From NCBI GenBank assembly GCA_002989075.1, contig PSQN01000017.1, forward strand, positions 4,099,453 through 4,163,452: a DNA stretch of 64,000 nucleotides, given 5' to 3'. Of this stretch, positions 21,867-31,395 are shown in pieces. Position numbers and translations under genes: made by a program. The DNA is from Arthonia radiata (taxonomy: Eukaryota; Ascomycota; Arthoniomycetes; Arthoniales; Arthoniaceae). Within the stretch, counting starts at the first letter, position 1. Every line of letters begins with the position of its first letter. The notes below the pieces were generated by a model. The model saw nothing but the letters and a program-made list of their open reading frames with translations. It made no database searches and was not told the DNA's origin.

Positions 21867-23318
21867 AATGGCTACCATTGTCATTGTCGAGCCGATTCAA
21901 GATCCAACCTCAGATGTCCAGCAACGTAGAAACCGCGCAGGAGCTATCAATGGCACACTTCCCATACATACACACTTACCAAAACACGCGGAGATTGTCG
22001 ACTTGTTGAATACTCGGGACAGCTTGTCCTTTCAAGTCCCAACAAAAGACGATTATGCCGTGTTCTCGTTCTTCCAACATCTAGATGACAACCGCGAGAC
22101 GAGTTCATGAACCTACACCCATTTTGAGCTTCCACCCAAGACGCCAGAGAATTGGGCTGCTTGGCGGGACGACGAATGGAAAAGAGACTGGAGGGAGTAT
22201 ATCACTGGGAGGTTTCAACCTCAATCAAATCCCAATTTCCAGATTGGCAAGACGGACAACCAGTGGGCAAGCAAGCGCGGCACAACGTCAACCGGAAGGC
22301 GCGAAAGCAGGCTGCGTACGGAGCTCAGAGCAGCGTTCAGGTACGCGCGGAGCTGACGACCTCTCCATGTGGCAAAGTAGCTGACCAAACCCTTCACCAC
22401 AGCCACCCCAAGACGCGGGTTCTGCCGATTCTGCTAATCTGCCAGAGAAGTTCCTACAGCAAGACGACAAGCCCGCGTCACTAGAGAAAGAAGCTTCGGC
22501 AGTCATTGCATCGGATGACGGTCCGCAAGATGAGGTACAAGAAGAGCATGCTACGACGGCGGGGAGGCAGGCCGGCATCACTTCCATTGTCGAAGCAATT
22601 TGTGCCCACGTCTCGAATACATCTGAGCACCTTCTTCAAGCCGTTGATCGCAAAAGCCTCCGTTCTTTTCTTAGCTACAAGCCCAGCTTCCCACAAGTTT
22701 CTGAGCATCTCGCAGACGCAGGCTTTTCTGTCGACGTCCCTCAGCTCGCCAAGGACTTATTAGGAGCCGCACTGCCACCTGAATAAGATGCGATGCAACG
22801 CGCCGAGGTAGTAGCGGACAATGGCGGAACCCAATATGCTCCCTGGGATAAGCCTGACGAAACCCAGACCACACCACCTCGTCCACAAAAACGCGCGCGA
22901 AAGCCAGCACAGGTTGTGCGTAAGGTTGACAGTGCACCGATAAGCACACCTGGCCAGAAGGTACTTAAGGGCAAGCAACTCGCAAAGGCGGCGAGGGTTG
23001 GGCAAATGAAGCGTTCAGCCGTGGCCGACGTCCAGTCTGCTCCCTCCCACTCTGAAGCTCCGAAATTGAGTTCACACGGTCGTAAGCATCCGAGGCGCGC
23101 AGTCAGTTGCCCACCAGGTAGATGGTACATGTTCGAAAGGGCACGTCTCATAAGCTAACAACGTTCAGAAACGTGCAACGCTTCGAAGAGTTCTTGCAGA
23201 AGAACACAGATACGAAAACATAGGAGAAGGCGAACTTCTTGGTTCGGCGGATAAAATCATAGGATACGACACGGCCACCCAGGCAGGAACGCGCAATGCA
23301 AAGCGCCGGAAGAGATAG
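21867..23318 (+). pseudogene. Hypothetical multi-exon gene, apparently decayed
   Basis: Several segments have clear coding character but do not form one open frame. From ATG 21867 the frame reads MATIVIVEPIQD and continues to FSFFQHLDDNRET; an in-frame TGA at 22108 interrupts it before ELPPKTPENWAAWRDDEW. Between about 22190 and 22245 the coding signal moves to another frame (FPDWQDGQPVGKQARH), which splices in phase at 22340/22403 into PPQDAGSADSANLPEKF. That exon reaches an in-frame TAA at 22784, yet the same frame continues as DAMQRAEVVADNGG. A last intron (22341-22402 style signals; 23102-23168 with CTAAC branch) leads to KRATLRRVLAEEHRYENIGE and a stop at 23316. Both stops are one C-to-T change from sense codons. 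No known domain. A 38-nt intron at 22103-22140 would bypass the first two problems but is very short. Confidence 0.45.
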
Positions 23319-24542
23319 CGCACCGAGCATGGTAATATTGAGATGGCATGTTGTGCCACATCATTACACTACCAGAGGCGATCATGTCCGCTGATAAAGA
23401 GCTGCCTGCTAGCACCTCACCTTAGCCTTTTTCAACCTACTTGCTGACAGTAAGATCTCGAGCTAGGGCTCTTACACCAACCTTTATACCACTAGACGGA
23501 CTGCCCAAATTCTTAGCTTCGTAAGTCTACTGTCGGTGAAAGGCACAGCGGTCTGCCGCTTAGCGTACGTATAAGCTAGTAAAGAGATAGGATAGATGAA
23601 AGAGCACACTGCAAGAGCTGCGAAGCACGTTGATGAAGTGCTGTCCAACTATCGGCACCACAAATACTGTTCCTTACTCAACCCGCTCCACGAGCACTTT
23701 TCTTTTCTCGGCGTCGTGTCACATTAAATATTGCCGGCATGTCTTCTGTCCGGATGTCGAAAAAGATGGGCCCAATCAACACCTTCCGCCTCCTTCATAG
23801 ACCTTGTCAAACATGGGAGGGAGGAGGGGAATTTCGATCCTAACGCAGACGCTGCTTACAGGTGGATCAGTCAGGCTCGTATTACGGTTCGCTTATTTCG
23901 CTTGTGAAGCTATCTGGTGATGGTGAAGTTCTGTCTCGATTTGTGGGCCCAATCAACACTCTGCATCATAGGCGGTGTCGTGGACTGGGAGGTAGAAGAA
24001 TTTCGATTCTAATGCAGAGGCTGCTTACCATTGCATCCGTTGGGTTCGCATTACGGCTCGCTTGTTTCGCTTGTGAAGATATCTCGTGATGGTCCAGTAC
24101 CGTTCAATGTAGAGAACTGCGCGCCGTACTGCGTCTACTACACAAGCGTTGCGTACGATTGCTGTTAGTGCTTATTACTCCACGAAGTTGGGTCATCATC
24201 CGCAGCGCATCTGTTGTTCGGATGCCGCGGATCTGTTGCGCATTTACTAGTCGAGTGTCTACGGAAGTCATCTTACATGGACGGCCAGCCACGGATGTCG
24301 ACACCCCGCCGGAGCTAGATTGGAACTCGGCGTACTGGGTTCTCGTTTCCGAACGTTCCGTGAGGCTACCTTGTAGGCTGCTCTAATACTGACTTCTATA
24401 AAGCCGTTGCTTGTCAGGTAGAAAAAATCACAGCAAACAGACAGAGACGACAAGCAGACACCAAAACATCACAAGTAAAAGCTTGCTCAGTATTCGGCGA
24501 GTGCTTTCGACAGAGGTAACACCATCCCCAACCACGTCCAAC
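23319..24542. other. Intergenic region before the GST gene
   Basis: Besides the 177-bp duplication at 23768-24105, no gene is supported. No further copy of the duplicated unit was seen elsewhere in the window. Confidence 0.4.
23768..24105. repeat. Degenerate tandem duplication, unit about 177 bp
   Basis: Copy 1 starts at 23768 and copy 2 at 23945, both with GGGCCCAATCAACAC. They share GAATTTCGAT, GCAGA-GCTGCTTAC, ATTACGG-TCGCTT and TTTCGCTTGTGAAG in the same order. On the plus strand one frame reads NFDPNADAAY in copy 1 and NFDSNAEAAY in copy 2, each ending RLFRL and a TGA, with many differences at third positions. This suggests two copies of an old 3' coding end. Confidence 0.7.
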
Positions 24543-25291
24543 ATGCTCGAAGTCCACCACCTCGGCCGCTCGCAATCCGAGCGCGTCGTCTGGGTCTGCG
24601 AGGAGCTCGGTCTCGACTACAAACTACACGTCCACCAACGCAACCCCGAGACCGCGCTTGCGCCGCCAATCTTCAAACAACTGCACCAAGGCGGCACCGC
24701 TCCCGTCATCTTTGACACCACACCAGACGGCAAGCGCGTCGTCATCGGCGAGAGCGGCGCCTGCGTCGAGTACATCATCCACACCTACGGCGGCGGCCGC
24801 TTCACCGTCAAACCCGGTGCCGAAAACTACGTCGGTACGTCCTCCAACGATTCCCCCCCCCCCCCCGCCTGACACTAACGCTACCAGACTACCTGAGCTG
24901 GCTGCACTTCGCCCAGGGCTCCCTGCAGCCCAGCAACGGCCGTATGCTCATTCTCAACATCGTCAGCGGCGGCAATCCCCCGGAAGGCCCTATCACGAAC
25001 ATGTTTAAGGAGCGGCAGCAGGCGTTTCTGCAGATGTACGATGACCGCCTGGGGGAGGTGCCGTATCTGGCGGGCGACGAGTTGACGCAGGCGGATATCA
25101 TGACCGTGTTCTCGTTGTCGACGAATCGGGGGTTCGTACCGGTGGATCTGACGCCGTATAAGAATATTTTGGCGTATCTGGAGAGGGTGGCGCAGAGGAA
25201 GGGGTATCGGCAGGCGAGGGAGAAGGGAGACCCGGAGACGCCTCCTTTGATTGGGGCGGTGGTGGAGAAGTTCAAGTATGGGTCGTTGTGA
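24543..25291 (+). CDS. Glutathione S-transferase
   Basis: Exons 24543-24834 and 24888-25291 are joined across a 53-nt intron; the product is 231 residues. The N-terminal thioredoxin-like domain shows LEVHHLGRSQSERVVWVCEE (glutathione-site Ser), APVIFD (cis-Pro position) and the ESGACVEYI motif that contacts the glutathione gamma-glutamyl group. The all-helical C-terminal domain includes YLAGDELTQADIMTVFSL, with the conserved N-capping/aspartate pattern. It likely conjugates or reduces electrophiles in the cytosol. The start at 24543 is the first ATG; an in-frame extension exists only from a TTG. The intron contains a run of 14 cytosines (24853-24866). Confidence 0.9.
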
Positions 25292-25639
25292 GCGATGGGG
25301 AGTTGATGGCTTTCCGGGGCAGTTGAAGTGAGCGTCGTCGTGGGCATACGCGGAATAGACAGGCCTGATGATCAGAGAGCGGCATTGTCAATTCATTTGG
25401 CACGCTGGAACTTGATCAGTCGGGTAATGGAGCGTTTGCTGGCTGTGAAGTCGCCACCCCTCTCATATATGGCATAGCTTACACTATTCAGCAGTCACAC
25501 GCGACGAGCAGTGAATCTGTCCAATAGTAAGCAGCCGTGCACCACCTTTTGATATATATTTTTGTCAGCTCATGAGAGTCTGAGAGCCCCTGTGAAAATT
25601 GTAGGTGTAAGGATTTTGATGTTCCTACGGTTCTACGTC
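25292..25639. other. Short spacer between convergent GST and PFA3 genes
   Basis: Two 3' ends meet here; an AT-rich TATATATTTTTG at about 25553-25564 is the only notable string. No gene seen. Confidence 0.4.
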
Positions 25640-27274
25640 TCAGCCATCAGGATATGCTCTTGCAGGTCGAGGGCTTCGCAAAGCGCCAGCGCGGGAGGAC
25701 GCCCCGGGTGCAATCATATCTTCTGGAAGGTCGTTCCATTGCCGCTCCTGTGCATTGCCTCGCCCTGAAAGAAGCTGCCGTCTGGCGTTATTATGGTCGT
25801 CATCACTGTCATCACTACTATCGTAGTCGTCTTGCGCTTCATCTGGCTTAGTGCTCGGCCCGCGAGCGGATAAGCTCCTCATCGAGTGCTCACTGTTGGG
25901 CGCGCTACTTCCGAAACGTGATTGTTGCGGTGGATTGGCGCCGCGAAAGTCAACAAGCGGAGTCCGTTGCGCCCAGCCAGGCTGCTCCTCTTGCTGGAAA
26001 GCTTGGTTCTCACGCTCTCGAGCTTGCCTTTCGCGAGCAAGGTCTGCTCTGGCCTCATGCCATTTTGCACTTGCGGGCCAGTTCCATCCATCACCTGTAG
26101 TATTGCAGACAGGGAAAACCCACAGCAGTGGACTCTCTCCGAATACGTGGCGCATGTTCGTCTTCCACCCATGATCAAACGCATTTGGCATCTTTTCAGA
26201 GTCCAGCTCGTCCAGGTACGCGGCATAGCGGTCTCGTTCACGTTGAGCCTCAATTTCTGAATAGTTCCTGTGCAGTGACTGCCGAGCCGTGACCGGACTC
26301 TCGCGCTGGTCCTCGCCCTCTTCGGGGCGCGTCACGCCTGGCAATGCATTTGCATGAGCTTCGACCACCTGGTCAATCAATCTGGGTGAGGATGGCTGAT
26401 CGTCTTCGCCCACGTATTGTCGCTCTGGCTGATGCTGCATCGACTTGCGTATTGGCGTCAAATATCGTGTCTTTTCCAAGCTCTCAATCGTAGTCTGGCC
26501 CTGAGTTGCCAAGTACATGTGCCAACCGGTGAAGCCACTCAAGACCAACCCAATGATACCAGATAGGACGCACAAAAGCACATACTGAATGGGCATGACG
26601 CTTTCTTCAGCATCGGCGCCTCCATTGAGAAATTCGACCCAGATCCACGACGCTGTAGCCAGAAAGCATGCGTCGCAGAAAAGACACGTATAAACGAGAA
26701 ACAGGACAAAGGGCTTGTAATTTCGAAAGCCAACACATGTAGCTAGCCAAGGACAGTGATGGTCCATCTTCAGTACGCATCTCTTGCAGGACGAGCAATG
26801 ATGCGCGCGATCCGGTTTCCGGGTCTGGCACTTCTTGCAGAACCGATGCTCTCCGGTGGACTTGACAGTCAATGAATTAGGCGCTGGCTCATGCGATGGT
26901 AATGACGAGTATTTGTGGGTACGATCAGAAAGTGGCGATCCTGGATCGGTGAAGACAGCAACGGTGTAAGACCAGTTCAACAGAGCCCAGAGCGCAATAC
27001 CGAGGAAGGCGAACCCAGGTCCTATCTCTGAACATCAGTGTCCGCGTATCTCGTAAGCTTGTTTGTAACGCTTACCGGTCCATGCTCCCTTCGGACCCGC
27101 AAAGCCAAGATGGGCTTGCACCCATACCGCCCAAGTTGTAAGCCCGTACACGAACGCCAGGGGAAATGAACTAAGAAAGCTCCAACAAGCGCGTTCACAT
27201 CTTCGCACGCAGCTTTTATTGGACCTGCGCCGTGATGGCGAAGATGTATTCGAGTTAGAGCCTAGGGTCGCCAT
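25640..27274 (-). CDS. PFA3: DHHC palmitoyltransferase, PFA3-like
   Basis: Exon 1 27274-27076 and exon 2 27027-25640 join across a 48-nt intron (GAWT|EIGPGFAF), giving about 528 residues. The zinc-binding Cys-rich domain reads FCKKCQTRKPDRAHHCSSC and KRCVLKMDHHCPWLATCVGF, with the catalytic Cys in DHHC, then the NYKPF motif. Four membrane helices are visible: SFPLAFVYGLTTWAVWV, FLGIALWALLNWSYTVAVF, VLFLVYTCLFCDACFLA and VLLCVLSGIIGLVLSGF. This layout and the long polar C-terminal tail fit the vacuolar Pfa3 enzyme, which S-acylates Vac8 in yeast; paralogues Pfa4 and Swf1 remain possible. The tail has Asp/Ser-rich and proline-rich stretches. It is divergent from TRS31. Confidence 0.88.
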
Positions 27275-27680
27275 CTTTTAGATTGACCGCGTGGACTCAG
27301 TCGTAGGCTGGTCGTCGGAAAGCTCATTGTTCCATATGTGAAGAGTATATGTGGCGAGCTCGGGAGGAAGAGGGCTTTCGAAACTTCACCCTAATTGACA
27401 GAGAAAGACACAGCGAGTGAACACATAACAATGCTAACTAGCAATGAAAACCACAGGATGTTGGTATCCGACAGGTCTCTCTCATCTACAAGACTGCGCC
27501 AGGACAAGATGACGACGCTAAGGTTCGGCCGAAAGATTTTATATCCGAAGCATGCCTGCGTCGCCAAAATCCCGCCGATGCTGAACGTGTATGCTTTGTG
27601 TCGTGCTACCTCAAACAACAATGACGAACCCCCGATGACAGGCAAAAGTTTCTATTTTCTTCTAAAGCGGAAGCGCTGCG
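27275..27680. promoter_or_regulatory. Bidirectional promoter PFA3 / TRS31
   Basis: A 406-bp region between two divergent starts. No distinctive binding site was recognised. Confidence 0.45.
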
Positions 27681-28361
27681 ATGAGTAATTCACGGCCAAC
27701 TTCGCAGCAGACGCAGCGGCCCACTTCGAGCAATGCGCGCAAGACAATATACGACGTTCCTGTCAACAGGCGGCGCAATGCGGAGCTCAGCAGAGCCTCC
27801 TTTGCGTACCTGTTTAGCGAGATGATCGGGTATGCTCAAAGAAAGGTGACAGGGATCACAGACCTTGAAAAGAGACTCAATATCCAAGGCTACCCTATCG
27901 GTTTGAAGTTACTGGATCTACTACTCTACCGGTCGCCAACACCTTTCTCGAGTACAACATCGGCCGCAGCGAACAATCTACGGCCTACTGCAATCTTACC
28001 CCTGCTCCAATTCATCTCGACCTCATTGTGGAAAGCTCTGTTCAACCGGCCTGCGGATGCTCTAGAGCGGTCACAAGAGGCGAAGGACGAGTACATGATT
28101 ACTGACAATGACCCGCTCGTCAATACGCACATATCGGTGCCCAAAGAGATGAATCAGCTCAATTGCGCAGCATACGTGGCTGGAATTATCGAGGGTGTCT
28201 GTGATGGCTGTGGATTCTTTGCCCGCGTGACTGCCCACAGCGTAGGCGAAGAGGAGGGTGCTGACACCAGCAAACAGATGTGGCCTGGTAAGACAGTGTT
28301 TCTCATCAAGTTCAACGAGGAGGTCATGGAACGCGAAGAGATTCTGGGACACGACAAGTGA
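27681..28361 (+). CDS. TRS31: TRAPP complex subunit Trs31/TRAPPC5
   Basis: An intronless 226-residue protein of the Bet3-like TRAPP fold. Diagnostic stretches are AYLFSEMIGYAQ, LEKRLNIQGYPIGLKLLDLL, LQFISTSLWKALFNRPADAL, and the C-terminal ISVPKEMNQLNCAAYVAGII followed by EGVCDGCGFFARVTAH. Trs31 belongs to the core shared by TRAPP complexes, which tether vesicles and activate Ypt1 at the Golgi. The N-terminal 25 residues are polar and variable. The gene converges on the mitochondrial carrier, with only about 190 bp between the two stops. Confidence 0.95.
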   Translation: MSNSRPTSQQTQRPTSSNARKTIYDVPVNRRRNAELSRASFAYLFSEMIGYAQRKVTGITDLEKRLNIQGYPIGLKLLDLLLYRSPTPFSSTTSAAANNLRPTAILPLLQFISTSLWKALFNRPADALERSQEAKDEYMITDNDPLVNTHISVPKEMNQLNCAAYVAGIIEGVCDGCGFFARVTAHSVGEEEGADTSKQMWPGKTVFLIKFNEEVMEREEILGHDK

Positions 28362-28551
28362 AGATTGAGCGCGTTGTCATCGTTCATCAAGCGAGGCTCA
28401 GGCTCCTCAGGGGAGGCTGGTCGCAATGATTGGGCTATTTACAGAATACTTTGCCCGTGAGGTGATCATCTATGTGTCTACAAGATCTAATGTCGTCCAA
28501 ACGCCTTTCCCAATTGGATCGCAACCCTACAGCACCTCTTCCAAGGCGTCG

Positions 28552-29566
28552 TTAAAGGCGTGCTTCGATCTTCCGCATGAGCTTGTTGGTTTGCTCCGCG
28601 AACGACAATGTCAATATCTGAAAGCTTTGTCAGCAACGCAAAGAGGTGAAGTGTGCTTCGAAGACTCACCGTATGAGGCCAGATCCGTACAAGATGCGCT
28701 CCGAAGCCTTTGTAAATCGCCAGAACGCCTTCAGTCTTGATCGTCCGGACCAAGCAATCAATGGGGCCTTTGTACAAATTTCCCGACTGATTATACATCC
28801 GACTCATGATGGTATCTGGCGGGTGCATGAACACACACACCGTGAAACCACTCACAGCACTACTCGTAAAATGCAATGGGATACCCTCTTTCATGTCGAG
28901 ATGCTTCACCAGCTGACGCTTGGCCAAGAAGTACGTGGGCAGCTGCACACTGCTTCCGAAGCTGGTTCGCACAATCGCAGGGCCCAAGCCCCGATATAAC
29001 CCGCGTACTCCTTCTGCGGTGTATATCTGTCTCAAGCCGTCCCAAGCGTTGCGGTATTGATGTTGTGTACCGACGGGAAGAGAAGGGGAATACGATTGCA
29101 GCCGCGTCTTGACGAGGAACAGCGGTGAGCCGACAATTGCGCCGATTGCGCCGGAGAATGCACCACAGAAGAGGTTGATCGGAACCGACTGGATATTCGA
29201 GTTTGAGTAGAGGAGAGGGGTCAGCGTCGAGCGCATCGGCTCGTAGAAGCCTAGACGGCACCCGTTCAGGCCCATCTGGTAGATGTACTAATGCTTACGT
29301 TAGATCAGCGAACGACGAGACGGAGGTACACCACGGTATCTTACCGCGCAACTCAACCCTCTCAGCAGCCCTCGCATTCCTTCATTTCTGTACACCGTTC
29401 TCATGCCGTGCAAGACTCCTTTGTACATGCGCGGCGCATCCCGCTTGCTCTGAAGCTCCCCTTGCAATTGCAGTCGGATCTTGACCGTCTCGACGCTATG
29501 GGTTACAGTCACAGCGCCGCATGCCGCGAGACCGCCGGCAATGAACGCCCCTGTTGTGGTTGCCAT
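28552..29566 (-). CDS. OAC1: Mitochondrial oxaloacetate carrier, OAC1-like
   Basis: Three exons on the minus strand: 29566-29345, 29287-28670 and 28617-28552 (introns 57 and 52 nt), giving 301 residues, the usual size. Three carrier repeats are present with signatures HSVETVKIRLQLQGE, SPLFLVKTRLQSYS and PPDTIMSRMYNQ. The text GLNGCRLGFYEPMRSTL, SSVQLPTYFLAKRQLVKH and NLYKGPIDCLVRTIKTEGVL follows yeast Oac1, which carries oxaloacetate, sulfate and isopropylmalate across the inner membrane. The last exon supplies LSFAEQTNKLMRKIEARL, matching the Oac1 end. In repeat one, the usual Pro of PxExxK is Ser here (SVETVK), which would soften the helix kink. Confidence 0.93.
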
Positions 29567-30566
29567 TTTCGACTAACGCAGCCTGCGATCGAGGCCGCGC
29601 GATTTCCGACCGCGATCTAGAGATGCTTCGATGGTCGACGAAAGGGGTTGTCCCAGAGGTATCCCGCAGCCATTTTAGGCGCACATACAGACAAGAAAAA
29701 TGAGTGGAGAGTCGTAGGTCATGAGCGCATTGTTAAGTTGCGAAAAGCGACGGATCATCAGCAGGGCGCATGTAAAGCTGACAGAAGATCGCGAAGTCGA
29801 ATAACTTTCTCTCCGGCACGCCGGTCACCGGCAAGATGTGATGAACTCCGCCCCGAGACTAAAACGGGCTAGCTTCGGCGATCCGAGCTCCGAAGCGCCC
29901 CATTCGAATCCACCGTGCCACCTCCTCCACTCTTCCTTCTACCAAATCTCTCTGTCTCACTAGCGTTCAGTGGGCTGCGTTCGACCAAAGCTGGACCATA
30001 CAGACGAGTGTGCCGGGATTTTATGACCTTTGCCAATGCATACTTGCGCTTCACAGCACTCACCGTCTCAAACAGGCACCCTTGGAACGAGCTCAACAAC
30101 GTTATGCCAACACCACCTAAGTCTAATTAGGACTTCACATTCTAGGCTGTGACTACCGTTGTAGACGCATGAAGCTATGATGAGTTCGTCAATTCGTTCA
30201 TAGCGACTCATTGCCTGGCACATGTACCAGCTGAACCACGAGATCCCCTAATTAGACTTGCGGTCGCGGGCCCTTTAAGTTCTGTGCGCAACGCCCCATG
30301 CAGCGGCTGCGGAGTCTGCTCATCGCACAAGAAGCACACAAGCAAGTTCCATCCTAAAATTGCAGAATCTGATGGGACAGATCGAAGGCGGGTGCCTACT
30401 CTGCCTTCTCACAAAGCGTACAAGAACAATACGAACCCCAAACTGGTCCAAGCGTCCCAGATTGAATATTCATATTGTTTTGGAATATCAATCCCTGTAA
30501 AACCACTGGCCAGTCTTCGTATTGTAGCTGCGTTTTCTTTATCTTCTTTCCTTCCGCTCCTTCTCC
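29567..30566. other. Intergenic region upstream of OAC1
   Basis: Carries the OAC1 promoter on the left. An imperfect TTAGACTT/CCTAATTAGAC pair (about 30117-30128 and 30245-30262) is the only repeat-like signal. No gene supported. Confidence 0.4.
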
Positions 30567-31048
30567 GTGTCTGCTCTCAGCCAAATCGCCACAAACACAC
30601 CGCACAGCACGCATCAACCACACCAATCCTATCGCGCATCTCCGGCAGATACGACGAGAACAACGAAACCTTTCAGCAAGCCTTTGACGACAGCCAAGTC
30701 CAGAACCACTATATCCCACGATGCCGCCGGCCGAGCATCCCGTGTCTGTCCTCTATGTGACAATCATCTGTCTCTTGATCATCTCTACAACTGCACTACC
30801 GATTACTCCGGATCCTGTCGAATCGAGCGCCAGCATCAACACTATCATGTCACCCATCGAGACTACAGCCGGCTTTGGCGCTGCTTCAACTGTCATGCCC
30901 TTCGAGGTCGTGAATGTCCGCAGTGAGGGTGACGATGAGTGTCTTCAAGGTGGAAGCGTAAGCATTCCCCGTCCACGCGCAAGAAGAATGACGACTAATG
31001 CATCACTAGACACATGATTGCAGCAATATGAGAGAGAACGACCCGTAA
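30567..31048 (+). CDS. Small locus with two competing overlapping frames (Cys/His-rich vs signal-peptide)
   Basis: Two overlapping plus-strand frames both look meaningful. Frame one (30567-30926, 119 codons) is Cys/His-rich: VCPLCDNHLSLDHLYNC, RQHQHYHVTH and LWRCFNCHALRGRECPQ, a zinc-ribbon-like arrangement. Frame two (30721-30957) begins MPPAEHPVSVLYVTIICLL, a possible signal peptide, and continues through a well-formed intron at 30958-31009 (donor GTAAGC, branch GACTAAT, acceptor CTAG) to THDCSNMRENDP and a stop at 31046. The Cys-rich frame ends at a TGA just after ECPQ, where frame two reads EGDDECLQGGS. Either only one frame is real, or a one-base slip has split a single Cys-rich protein. 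I cannot decide. Confidence 0.4.
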
Positions 31049-31395
31049 CCACGTGACAAGGGGGGTGGCGGACCCGTATGTCAAACTCTTCCTAAAAACA
31101 ATTACTGCCCTTACTAACACACTCACAGACCTGGGGTTGCGTCGTCATGTGAGGCGATCTTCAGCTCCGCCACCACATCTCAATATCGCTTGGAATATTA
31201 TCTACACTGCCATCAGCAATGTCTGTGCAACAAACACGGAATAATCATGTCATCGAATACGGCGCATCGGCTGGGTGATGGTGTTGGACGTTTGGGTGGC
31301 GCACATGTACAAGACGAGAATCGAACAGAAGTAATGATAATGATCCAGAAATTGCTTTGGCTTTGATTCAGCTATGCTTCAAGACTGTGACAGCT
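31049..31395. other. Spacer before LAS1 3' end
   Basis: No gene or repeat is seen between the small Cys-rich locus and the end of LAS1. Confidence 0.4.

Noticed and set aside
24411-24542. N-terminal, mitochondrial-like extension of the GST
   Set aside because: Would have to start at TTG; the first ATG is 24543, which directly starts the thioredoxin-like fold.
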